From: a bacterium
Lineage (GTDB): Bacteria > Patescibacteriota > Minisyncoccia > UBA6257 > 1-14-0-10-44-23
Direction of reading: 5' to 3'
Length of the DNA stretch: 6,618 nt
NCBI GenBank assembly: GCA_030699515.1
Contig: JAUYME010000063.1
Span: forward strand, 1-6,618
The position numbers and the translations under genes were made by a program. A model generated the notes under the pieces. It was not told where the DNA came from. It worked only from the letters and a program-made list of their open reading frames with translations, and searched no databases. Each line of letters begins with the position of its first letter. Within the stretch, counting starts at the first letter, position 1. Positions 1-5,226 of the stretch are shown here, in pieces.

Positions 1-58
1 CCCTTTCGGGACTGCCACCTTTCCAAGGTGGTGCACTAGACCACTATGCGACGCCTCC
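1..58 (-). tRNA. tRNA-Ser(GGA), 5' part, cut by the left edge
   Basis: Read on the minus strand from position 58, the sequence folds as the first two thirds of a type II tRNA. It shows acceptor strand GGAGGCG (58-52), a D arm with stem GCA/TGC (49-47 and 35-33) around an 11-base loop containing GG, anticodon stem CCACC/GGTGG (31-27 and 19-15), and a seven-base loop TTGGAAA with anticodon GGA at 24-22. It then enters a long variable arm, TCCC-GAAA-GGG (11-1). A long variable arm with anticodon GGA is the hallmark of serine tRNA reading UCC/UCU. The T arm, the 3' acceptor strand and any encoded CCA lie outside the window. It is co-oriented with the upstream genes and begins 44 bases after the stop codon of the small membrane protein. 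Confidence 0.93.
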
Positions 59-102
59 AATAGAAGCTTTAGAGTACAAGTTTTTGGCTAAGGTTTCCAG
101 CC

Positions 103-492
103 TTATCTGGCTCCGCCAATGTAGGCTAGCCAGCCGATGGCGCTGGTGATAACTCCCACAAGGAAGCCCACGATTAGGCTGTATTTTTTTACTTCTGTTG
201 AATTTTTTTCGTTTACTAAAAAGCCAAATCCGTAGCCAACTAGGCCAGCGACTACATCCATAATCCTATTTACCTCTGGCTCGTATATTCCCATAGCAAT
301 TTCATACACTTCCCACATAACTATCAAAACTGCGGCAATAAAAAAAGATGTCCTTCTGGAGAAGCCAAGAAATGGAAAAAGCAAAGCAAGCGTAAAGCCG
401 GTAACTATATGAGGAATGGTCCAGCGGTCTATGTAGTTTGCGCCTTCCCAAGTAGCCAGATTGATGTTTTTTAAATCGAAGTCACCAAACAT
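103..492 (-). CDS. small four-helix membrane protein, VanZ/DUF2238-like
   Basis: This is a 129-residue protein with four likely membrane segments (about residues 27-44, 48-68, 77-95 and 104-125) and no signal peptide. Polar residues sit inside or at the ends of the helices: His28 in IPHIVTGF, Trp60-Glu61 and Glu64 in WEVYEI, and Asn75-Arg76...Asp79 followed by a glycine-rich stretch. This spacing of His, Trp-Glu and Asn-x3-Asp-x-x-x-Gly resembles the VanZ and DUF2238 (YjdF-like) membrane families, whose biochemical roles are poorly known. The family call is by motif only and is tentative. The ATG at 490-492 lies 16 bases after the stop of the displaced htpX tail copy at 509-559, so this gene was probably directly behind htpX before the insertions there. 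An AAGG lies only two bases before the ATG, too close for a normal ribosome binding site. Confidence 0.72.
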   Translation of the reverse strand: MFGDFDLKNINLATWEGANYIDRWTIPHIVTGFTLALLFPFLGFSRRTSFFIAAVLIVMWEVYEIAMGIYEPEVNRIMDVVAGLVGYGFGFLVNEKNSTEVKKYSLIVGFLVGVITSAIGWLAYIGGAR

Positions 493-508
493 AGCCTTAT
501 TGTATCAG

Positions 509-559
509 CTATTCTCCGCGCAGGGCTTTAATACGTTCGTATATTGGCGGATGCGTCAT
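509..559 (-). pseudogene. displaced duplicate of the htpX 3' end (tail copy 1)
   Basis: The minus strand reads ATG ACG CAT CCG ... GAA TAG and encodes MTHPPIYERIKALRGE followed by a stop. This is identical in protein sequence to residues 280-295 of the HtpX encoded at 700-1587. At the DNA level it differs from the true htpX tail at 12 of 51 positions. Ten codons and the stop differ, and every difference is synonymous or keeps a stop. It has no gene body attached: directly upstream is a 24-base dispersed repeat. It ends 16 bases before the ATG of the next gene. It is best read as a gene-end remnant. Translation as a 16-residue peptide from its own ATG cannot be excluded, but no clear ribosome binding site is seen. 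Confidence 0.85.
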
Positions 560-560
560 G

Positions 561-584
561 CTTCGACAGGCTCAGCACAAGCCG
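561..584 (-). repeat. dispersed short repeat (REP-like), copy 1
   Basis: This 24-base element begins cttcgacaggctcagcac on the plus strand and abuts the 5' side of htpX tail copy 1. It differs from the element at 657-680 at 4 positions and is also related to the inverted element at 3501-3522. Sequences of the form CTTCGACAAGCTCAGCAC are commonly met as dispersed intergenic repeats in bacterial genomes. No transposase is present nearby. Confidence 0.7.
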
Positions 585-604
585 TTTTATAAATTGTTTT
601 ATCC

Positions 605-655
605 TTATTGATCACGGAGCGCCTTAATACGTTCATATATTGGTGGGTGGGTCAC
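605..655 (-). pseudogene. displaced duplicate of the htpX 3' end (tail copy 2)
   Basis: The minus strand reads GTG ACC CAC CCA ... GAT CAA TAA and encodes VTHPPIYERIKALRDQ followed by a stop. A 34-base stretch (621-654) is identical to 716-749 at the end of htpX, covering codons Thr281 to Lys290 and adjoining bases. The last five codons then diverge: Ala, Leu and Arg by synonymous changes, and Gly-Glu replaced by Asp-Gln. The start lies 95 bases from the equivalent base of the true tail and 96 from that of tail copy 1. It is not in frame with htpX across the htpX stop. Like copy 1 it is preceded immediately by a dispersed repeat. Confidence 0.85.
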
Positions 656-656
656 C

Positions 657-680
657 CTTCGGCAAGCTCAGGGCAAGCCG
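657..680 (-). repeat. dispersed short repeat (REP-like), copy 2
   Basis: This 24-base element begins cttcggcaagctcagggc on the plus strand and lies directly upstream (in transcription) of htpX tail copy 2. Its position relative to the tail matches that of the repeat at 561-584. The gap from here to the htpX stop is 19 bases, against 20 bases between the other element and the stop of tail copy 2. Confidence 0.7.
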
Positions 681-699
681 TGCCATAGTGTTTTTTGTC

Positions 700-1587
700 T
701 TACTCGCCTCTTAGAGCCTTAATACGTTCATATATTGGTGGGTGGGTCATAAATATCTTATGTAGCCATGGGGTTTTTGCATCGCCCAGATGGTTGAAGG
801 GGTCGTCTATCCAAAGGTGGGAGGTAGAGTTGTTGTTTCGCTTCATTGGGGTTTGATCTTGGGCAATTTTTTCTAGTGCGCTGGCCAGCCCTTCAGGATA
901 TCTCGTTAAGAGCGCTCCGCTGGCGTCAGCTAAAGATTCGCGCCGGCGAGAAATGGCAAGGCGCATAAGGCGAAGGAAAATTGGGGCTAAAATGGCAAAG
1001 GCAATGCCGATAATTATCATCATTTGATTGTCCTTTTTTCGTCCCCCGCCAAACCACATAGAGCGAAGGAAAATATCGGAAAGAATGGCTACAAAGCCAA
1101 CTAAAACAACGGCAACGGTGGAAACAAGCATATCGCGGTTGCCAATGTGGCTTAGCTCGTGCGCTAGCACTCCTTCAAGCTCTGTTCTGTTTAACTTTTC
1201 TAGTAGCCCGCGAGTGACGGCAACAACTGCGTGTTTTGGATCGCGCCCTGTGGCAAAGGCATTAAGCTGTTGCTCTTCCACAATGTAAAGCTTTGGCATT
1301 GGGAGTCCCGCGGTAATGGCCAAGTTTTCTACAATGCGGTAAAGCTCTTTGTTGTCGGCAAACTTAATTTCTTTTGCCTTGTGCATTGAAAGCACTATTT
1401 TGTCGCTAAACCAGTAGGAAAGCACGTTCATAAACACGGCAAAAATTGCCGCGACAATTAAAATTGTTGGCTCGCCATATACTTGAGAAAAGACCCAGCC
1501 AGTGCCAATAACTACAGCAAAAAAGATGGCAAACATTGTCCATGTTTTTCTTACGTTTGAATCGTGGTGTGTGTATAGAGAGGCCAT
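700..1587 (-). CDS. htpX: membrane zinc metalloprotease HtpX (M48 family)
   Basis: HtpX cuts misfolded or damaged membrane proteins in the cytoplasmic membrane with a zinc-dependent active site facing the cytoplasm. The 295-residue length is normal for the family. Two membrane helices near the N terminus (about 17-36 and 40-60) are followed by the zinc motif HELSH at 143-147 (His143, Glu144, His147), two more hydrophobic segments (about 153-172 and 188-207), and the third ligand region RRRESLAD, in which Glu217 is the expected zinc ligand. The C-terminal THPPIYERIKAL motif is typical of the family. The gene starts 6 bases after the preceding membrane-protein stop, and no strong Shine-Dalgarno is seen. 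It is the last gene of a lemA-led operon. Its 3' end is odd: the final 51 bases recur twice downstream. All catalytic residues are intact, so the protein should be active. Confidence 0.97.
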   Translation of the reverse strand: MASLYTHHDSNVRKTWTMFAIFFAVVIGTGWVFSQVYGEPTILIVAAIFAVFMNVLSYWFSDKIVLSMHKAKEIKFADNKELYRIVENLAITAGLPMPKLYIVEEQQLNAFATGRDPKHAVVAVTRGLLEKLNRTELEGVLAHELSHIGNRDMLVSTVAVVLVGFVAILSDIFLRSMWFGGGRKKDNQMMIIIGIAFAILAPIFLRLMRLAISRRRESLADASGALLTRYPEGLASALEKIAQDQTPMKRNNNSTSHLWIDDPFNHLGDAKTPWLHKIFMTHPPIYERIKALRGE

Positions 1588-1593
1588 TGGGAT

Positions 1594-1968
1594 CTATCTA
1601 AGATTAATTTTTAGGATTAGAAGTGTGATAGTTCCGTACAGCACAGAGCTTATAAGCATACTTATTTCATAGCTAGTGCCCTCGATTAAAAGGACAATGA
1701 CAGATAAAGCGATAGTTAGATAGATACTGTGGCGCATCCAGAAATTGCTTAAGCTACCGTCCTTTTTCTTTGGAGCAGACAATGCGCTACTAAGAGTTCC
1801 AGCAAATATCGCGGAAAAAGCAGCCATTTGAGCAATGTAGCTTTGATCCGACCGTAAAATCAACATGTCAAAATACACAAGAAGCGCAAAAAATATAGCT
1901 GATAATACAAAAACTCCAATTACTATCGCGTTATGACTAATTTTTAATTCCTTATTTAGGCTAGCCAT
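1594..1968 (-). CDS. unrecognised four-helix membrane protein between lemA and htpX (second)
   Basis: This 124-residue protein is not recognised. Hydrophobic segments lie at about 14-36, 45-62, 79-97 and 102-120, with a basic loop APKKKDG at 65-71, so it is probably an integral membrane protein with four helices. No catalytic motif or cysteine pair is visible. Its ATG overlaps the end of the preceding gene by 8 bases (ATGGCTAG), which suggests translational coupling, and its stop is 6 bases before htpX. An AAGGA lies 9 bases before the start. Position inside a lemA to htpX operon suggests a role with the HtpX protease or LemA in the membrane, for example as an accessory or regulatory subunit. 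That role is inferred from position only. Confidence 0.85.
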   Translation of the reverse strand: MASLNKELKISHNAIVIGVFVLSAIFFALLVYFDMLILRSDQSYIAQMAAFSAIFAGTLSSALSAPKKKDGSLSNFWMRHSIYLTIALSVIVLLIEGTSYEISMLISSVLYGTITLLILKINLR

Positions 1969-2368
1969 TTTTCTTGTTCCTTAGAAAGTTCATAATTTTA
2001 TAGAAACCTATAGCTGGGGCAGCCGCGGCTATCACAACTAGCATTTCCCAGCCTTCTGGGTCTATGCGATAGTTAATTGAGACTTTTCTGAGAAAGGACG
2101 ACACGGCCCAATAGAATACGAAGTACAGCAGAATTGCAACGAGAGCTAAGCTAATTGAGCTATTTTTATCAGTAAGTTTGAAGCTATCTCTATTATCATG
2201 CTTTAAACTTTCTTTGAATGCGCGTGACCAATAGTAGACGAGCATCACAGCCAGTAAGATAAATATAGATACAAATCCAAAAATGGGATCTGCATTTTTT
2301 AACAATAACGCTAAGGCCCAGCCCACAACCAGAACTATTGCAGGAATTAATAGCTCCTTGATCCTCAT
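1961..2368 (-). CDS. unrecognised four-helix membrane protein between lemA and htpX (first)
   Basis: This 135-residue protein is not recognised. Likely membrane segments are at about 5-24, 29-47, 72-91 and 107-125. A hydrophilic charged stretch follows the second helix (about 51-70, containing FKESLKHDNRDSFKLTDKN), and a basic tail (RNKKNG) ends the protein. No enzyme motif is visible. The start ATG is 6 bases after the lemA stop, and the stop overlaps the next start by 8 bases, so it is embedded in the lemA-htpX operon. It has the same helix count and size class as its downstream neighbour but no obvious sequence similarity by eye. The two may act as a pair in the membrane, which is an inference from gene order. 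Confidence 0.85.
   Translation of the reverse strand: MRIKELLIPAIVLVVGWALALLLKNADPIFGFVSIFILLAVMLVYYWSRAFKESLKHDNRDSFKLTDKNSSISLALVAILLYFVFYWAVSSFLRKVSINYRIDPEGWEMLVVIAAAAPAIGFYKIMNFLRNKKNG
1978..1983 (-). promoter_or_regulatory. ribosome binding site of the second membrane gene
   Basis: The minus strand reads TAAGGA, with AAGGA (1982-1978) placed 9 bases before the ATG at 1968. It lies inside the coding sequence of the preceding gene. It is one of the few recognisable Shine-Dalgarno sequences in the window and supports the overlapping start. Confidence 0.5.
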
Positions 2369-2374
2369 GTTGCT

Positions 2375-2932
2375 CTAGAACTCTACTTTAACTGCCTCTT
2401 TTTCTTCTGGGCTTGTTGTTTCGAAGAATTTTTCTTGCTTGAAGCCAAACATTCCGGCAATGATGTTGCTTGGGAACATTTGGATTTTGTCCATTAAATC
2501 TTTGGCGGCGCTGTTGTAGAAGCGGCGGGCGGCCATCATCTTATTTTCAGTATCCGAAAGCTCGCGCTGAAGTTCTAGGAAATTAGTGTTTGCCTTTAGG
2601 TCTGGATAATTTTCAGAAACGGCAAACAGGCTTTTTAGAGTTTCGCTAAGCATATTTTCTTGCTTGGCCTTTTCTGCTGGAGAACCTTGTGCCTGCATGG
2701 CATTGGTTCTGGCCTCTGTAACCTTCGTTAGAACTCCTTCCTCGTGCTTTGCGTAGCCTTTTACGGTTTCAATAAGGTTTGGGATAAGGTCAAAACGACG
2801 CTTGCTTTGCACTTCTATATCGCTTGCGGCTTCCTTTACTCTGTTTCGCATGCGGATAAGGCTGTTGAAGACTAAAACTACCCAAAAGACTAGTACTGCA
2901 ACGACGATTAAAATTATTGTTGTTAGTTCCAT
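2375..2932 (-). CDS. lemA: LemA family membrane-anchored protein
   Basis: The 185-residue length and layout are typical for LemA proteins. One N-terminal membrane helix (about 4-24) is followed by a long alpha-helical, coiled-coil-like domain. Family signature stretches are clear: VQSKRRFDLIPNLIETVKGYA at about 41-61, YPDLKAN at 109-115, LSDTENKMMAARRFYN at about 125-140 and FPSNIIAGMFGF at about 153-164. The molecular function of LemA is not established, but lemA genes commonly neighbour membrane protease or TPM-domain genes, and here it heads an operon ending in htpX. The gap to the next gene is 6 bases. A terminator immediately upstream isolates the operon from the tRNA-binding protein gene, so transcription should start between 2933 and 2981. 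No Shine-Dalgarno precedes the ATG. Confidence 0.96.
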   Translation of the reverse strand: MELTTIILIVVAVLVFWVVLVFNSLIRMRNRVKEAASDIEVQSKRRFDLIPNLIETVKGYAKHEEGVLTKVTEARTNAMQAQGSPAEKAKQENMLSETLKSLFAVSENYPDLKANTNFLELQRELSDTENKMMAARRFYNSAAKDLMDKIQMFPSNIIAGMFGFKQEKFFETTSPEEKEAVKVEF

Positions 2933-2970
2933 ATTTTTATTAATTACTTATTTGTTTATCTTTATTAGTG

Positions 2971-2979
2971 ATATTAGCA
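2971..2979 (-). promoter_or_regulatory. probable extended -10 promoter for lemA-htpX operon
   Basis: The minus strand reads TG-C-TAATAT, an extended -10 element, with TAATAT at 2976-2971. A weak -35 candidate, TTCATC (3000-2995), lies inside the upstream terminator stem with an 18-base spacer. Initiation near 2964 would give a leader of about 30 bases before lemA. The placement between a terminator and the first gene of an operon is the main support. Confidence 0.4.
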
Positions 2980-2981
2980 TG

Positions 2982-3017
2982 AAATAAACGTCCCGATGAA
3001 CATCGGGACGTTTATTT
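2982..3017 (-). terminator. strong intrinsic terminator, possibly bidirectional
   Basis: Perfect 17-base inverted repeat: AAATAAACGTCCCGATG (2982-2998), two unpaired bases, then its exact complement (3001-3017). The GC-rich core ACGTCCCGATG is followed on the minus strand by TTTATTT. The stem begins at the last base of the TAA stop of the tRNA-binding protein gene (3019-3017), so it ends that transcript directly. The symmetric A/T flanks would allow termination in either direction, although no plus-strand gene needs it. Confidence 0.85.
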
Positions 3018-3358
3018 TAGCTTATTTTAGAACCGGGGCGGATATCTTTTTCTGGGCTGATAAACACTAGGCCATCTTCCTCGTTTGAAGCGATTAAAAG
3101 CATCCCTTGTGATTCTATTCCTTTAAGTTTGCGAGGTTTTAGATTTGTTAAAACAGGAACTAGCTTGCCAACAAGTTCTGCGCTGCTGCAATGCTCTTTA
3201 ATTCCGGCACAAATTGTTCGAGGGCTTTCTTCGCCACAGTCTAGCGAAAGTTCAAGCAGCTTGTCTGCGCCCTCAATTTCTTTGGCCTCTAAAATTTTGC
3301 CAACACGAATGTCTAGCTTGGCAAAATCTTCGTATTCTATTTGCTCTTTGTCTGTCAT
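3017..3358 (-). CDS. stand-alone tRNA-binding domain protein, MetRS C-terminal (beta) type
   Basis: This 113-residue protein matches the tRNA-binding OB-fold domain found at the C terminus of many bacterial methionyl-tRNA synthetases. The pattern runs DFAKLDIRVGKI (11-22), a middle beta region with GADKLLELSLDCGEE (30-44), AGIKEH (51-56), ELVGKLVPVLTNLKPRKLKG (61-80) and IESQGMLLIAS (81-91), ending in the RPGSKI motif (107-112). In the family this domain binds the tRNA elbow and dimerises MetRS. As a separate gene it may act as a detached beta subunit of MetRS, or as a CsaA-like or Arc1p-like tRNA or chaperone cofactor. MetRS-type wording fits best because of the NLKPRKL...GIESQGM stretch. 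Its position behind groEL (with a 193-base gap) does not decide between these. The ATG at 3358 gives the usual domain start; no Shine-Dalgarno is seen. Confidence 0.92.
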   Translation of the reverse strand: MTDKEQIEYEDFAKLDIRVGKILEAKEIEGADKLLELSLDCGEESPRTICAGIKEHCSSAELVGKLVPVLTNLKPRKLKGIESQGMLLIASNEEDGLVFISPEKDIRPGSKIS

Positions 3359-3372
3359 TTTGTATTTGCCCA

Positions 3373-3398
3373 GATCCTTCTGCTACGCTCAGGATGAC
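3373..3398. repeat. dispersed short repeat, GATCCTTC...CTCAGGATGAC type
   Basis: The sequence starts gatccttctgctacgctc and ends aggatgac, with ATCCT (3374-3378) and AGGAT (3391-3395) forming a short stem. A partial second end, ctaggatgac, follows at 3408-3417. Repeats of this shape are common intergenic elements in many bacteria. It lies 15 bases upstream of the tRNA-binding protein gene, in its probable leader. Confidence 0.55.
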
Positions 3399-3466
3399 AA
3401 AAAGGGCCTAGGATGACACGCTAGCTCCTCTCTTCCTTGTCTTTCCCTTCTTGCCTTTTTCATAAT

Positions 3467-3482
3467 GCGAGCTTTAGCTCGC
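3467..3482. other. small perfect hairpin in the groEL 3' region
   Basis: GCGAGC-TTTA-GCTCGC is a perfect six-base stem with a four-base loop, about 70 bases downstream of the groEL stop. No T-run follows on the minus strand (ATTATG instead), so it is a poor intrinsic terminator. It might protect the groEL mRNA 3' end. Confidence 0.45.
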
Positions 3483-3500
3483 TTCCTACCCTACATCCTA

Positions 3501-3522
3501 CCTGTGCTGAGCTTGTCGAAGT
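3501..3522 (+). repeat. dispersed short repeat (REP-like), inverted copy
   Basis: The plus strand reads cctgtgctgagcttgtcg followed by aagt, the reverse complement of the CTTCGACAAGCTCAGCAC type seen behind htpX (561-584 and 657-680). It lies 29 bases past the groEL stop and is flanked on both sides by iterated CCTA-containing words. Confidence 0.65.
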
Positions 3523-3551
3523 ACTTCCTAAATCCTATACCCTATCTTCAG

Positions 3552-5177
3552 CTACATTCCCATGCCCATTCCGCCCATTTGCGGCATAGGCTCGTCTTTC
3601 TTTGGAACTTCAGTCATGGCTACGCCCATCATTAGATAAGTGCTGGCTACAGAAACTGCGTTGGTGAAGGCGGTTTTGGTAACTTTGAGCGGGTCTATAA
3701 TGCCGGCTGTTTTTAGGTCTTCAATCTGGTTTGTGCTGGCGTTAAAGCCCTTCCAGTTTTCTTCTGCACTTCTAGATTTTAGTTGTGCAATGATTTTTGC
3801 CGGGTCTTGGCCACTGTTTTTAACAATCTCTGTAACTGGAGCTTGCATTGCGCTGTGAAGAATGCTTTGCGCCGCTCTTACTACCTCGTCTTGCGATTCT
3901 TTAAACTCCGCAACATTGAACAAAGCCATTCCCCCGCCCGGAACAATTCCTTCTTCCATTGCCGCGCGAGTTGCAGAAACTGCGTCTTCAACTCTTTGCT
4001 TTAGCTCTTTTTGCGCAGATTCTGTTGGAGCGCCCACTTTGATAACGGCAACTCCGCCAGAAAGCTTGCCAAGGCGTTCTTGAAGCTTTTCTTTGTCAAA
4101 ACTGCTTTCGGTGTTTTGAACTTGTCCTTTTAGCTGCTTTACTCGCTCTTCAATTTCTTTCTTGTCTCCTTTTCCATCTACTATGGTGGTTTCGTCTTTG
4201 TCGGAAACTACTTTAGTTGCGTGCCCTAAATCTGCTAGTTCCATATCTTCAAATTTTATTCCTAATTCTTGGCTAACAAATTTTGCTCCTGTAACTAGCG
4301 CAATGTCTTCCAGCATTTCTTTCTTTCTGTCGCCAAAGCCTGGAGCTTTTAGGGCAAGCACGTTAAATGTGCCTTTAATTTTGTTTAGAATCAAAGTTGT
4401 TAGTGCCTCCCCTTCCAAATCTTCAGCAATTATTACCAGCTCTTTCTTACCACTTTCCACTACTTTCTCAAGAATTGGCAAAATTTCTTTAATGCTGGAG
4501 ATTTTTTTGTCGGTTACCAGAATATATGGGTTTTCAAGCTCGGCAGTCATTTTTTCGCCGTTGGTAGCCATATATGGGCTGATGTAGCCTCTGTCAAATT
4601 GCATTCCTTCTACCAGCTCAAATTCGCTTTCAACGGTTTTGCTGTCGTCAACGCTAATTACTCCCTCTTTGCCCACTTTTTCAAAAACCTGAGCAATTAA
4701 TTTGCCGATATTTTTGTCTTTTGCGGAAAGGCTGGCAACTTCCTGGATTTTTTGTGTATCGTTAATGTCTTCCTTTTGACTTTCTAAAGCGCGAACAATT
4801 TCTTGGCCGTGTTTTTTAAGCTCTTCGGCAAGCTGAATTACGTTAAAGCCCTTGCTGCTAATCGCTTTTTCCCCTTCTTCAATGATGGTGTGGGCTAGAA
4901 CAACTGCGGTGGTGGTACCGTCTCCAACTTGATCGTTGGTTTTATCTGCCGCTTGCTTTATAAGCTCTGCGCCTAGGTTTTCAAACTTGTCTTCAAGCTC
5001 TACTTCTTTTGCCACTGTTACTCCGTCAAAAGTGATTTGAGGAGGGCCATAACTTTTTTCAATTACAGCAGCTCTACCTCTTGGACCAAGGGTCATTTTT
5101 ACCGCTTGGGCAAGCTTATCAATTCCCTTTTTGATTGAGCTTCTAGCATCTTCGTTAAATTGAATTTGTTTTGCCAT
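3552..5177 (-). CDS. groEL: chaperonin GroEL (Hsp60)
   Basis: GroEL forms a double-ring ATP-driven folding chamber in the cytoplasm, closed by GroES. The 541 residues match the usual length. The N-terminal ATP-site stretches are present (TLGPRGR 29-35, DGVTVAKEVELEDKFENLGA 51-70, and GDGTTT 85-90 with the metal-binding Asp86). The intermediate-domain catalytic Asp398 lies in RVEDA, and GGG is at 414-416. The apical domain contains EGMQFDRGYISPY (190-202) and the substrate-binding helix EILPILEKV (231-239). The C terminus ends in a Gly-Met tail (GGMGMGM), as in most bacterial GroELs. Residue 50 is Phe where the E. coli protein has Lys51 beside the catalytic Asp. groES lies upstream, but with an unusually long repeat-rich 189-base spacer. 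No Shine-Dalgarno precedes the ATG. All key catalytic residues are intact. Confidence 0.99.
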   Translation of the reverse strand: MAKQIQFNEDARSSIKKGIDKLAQAVKMTLGPRGRAAVIEKSYGPPQITFDGVTVAKEVELEDKFENLGAELIKQAADKTNDQVGDGTTTAVVLAHTIIEEGEKAISSKGFNVIQLAEELKKHGQEIVRALESQKEDINDTQKIQEVASLSAKDKNIGKLIAQVFEKVGKEGVISVDDSKTVESEFELVEGMQFDRGYISPYMATNGEKMTAELENPYILVTDKKISSIKEILPILEKVVESGKKELVIIAEDLEGEALTTLILNKIKGTFNVLALKAPGFGDRKKEMLEDIALVTGAKFVSQELGIKFEDMELADLGHATKVVSDKDETTIVDGKGDKKEIEERVKQLKGQVQNTESSFDKEKLQERLGKLSGGVAVIKVGAPTESAQKELKQRVEDAVSATRAAMEEGIVPGGGMALFNVAEFKESQDEVVRAAQSILHSAMQAPVTEIVKNSGQDPAKIIAQLKSRSAEENWKGFNASTNQIEDLKTAGIIDPLKVTKTAFTNAVSVASTYLMMGVAMTEVPKKDEPMPQMGGMGMGM

Positions 5178-5226
5178 ATTATTGTTGATTTCTACGCTGC
5201 AGATTAAATGATTAAACTTTGTCTCG

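Noticed and set aside
86..102. Short imperfect hairpin GGCTAAGG-TTT-CCAGCC between the small membrane protein gene and the tRNA
   Set aside because: The T-run lies on the plus-strand side only, so it does not work as an intrinsic terminator for the minus-strand genes; the stem is short and has a bulge.
509..680. CRISPR-like array suggested by roughly equal spacing of repeats behind htpX
   Set aside because: The repeated unit is a protein-coding gene end plus a REP-like element; there are only three units, the copies differ, and there are no cas genes.
1028..1288. 86-codon plus-strand open frame inside htpX
   Set aside because: Antisense shadow of the zinc-protease coding sequence with no independent signals.
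3425..3460. Nearly pure pyrimidine tract on the plus strand
   Set aside because: Could form unusual DNA structure, but it lacks mirror symmetry or a repeated unit and may be chance composition.
3389..3463. 24-codon minus-strand reading frame starting MKKARRERQGREEL
   Set aside because: It runs through the pyrimidine tract and into a dispersed repeat, so its composition explains the charged sequence; no ribosome binding site or family signal was seen.
4162..4587. 141-codon plus-strand open frame inside groEL
   Set aside because: It is antisense to conserved groEL codons, rich in Ser and Leu as expected of a shadow frame, and has no family features.
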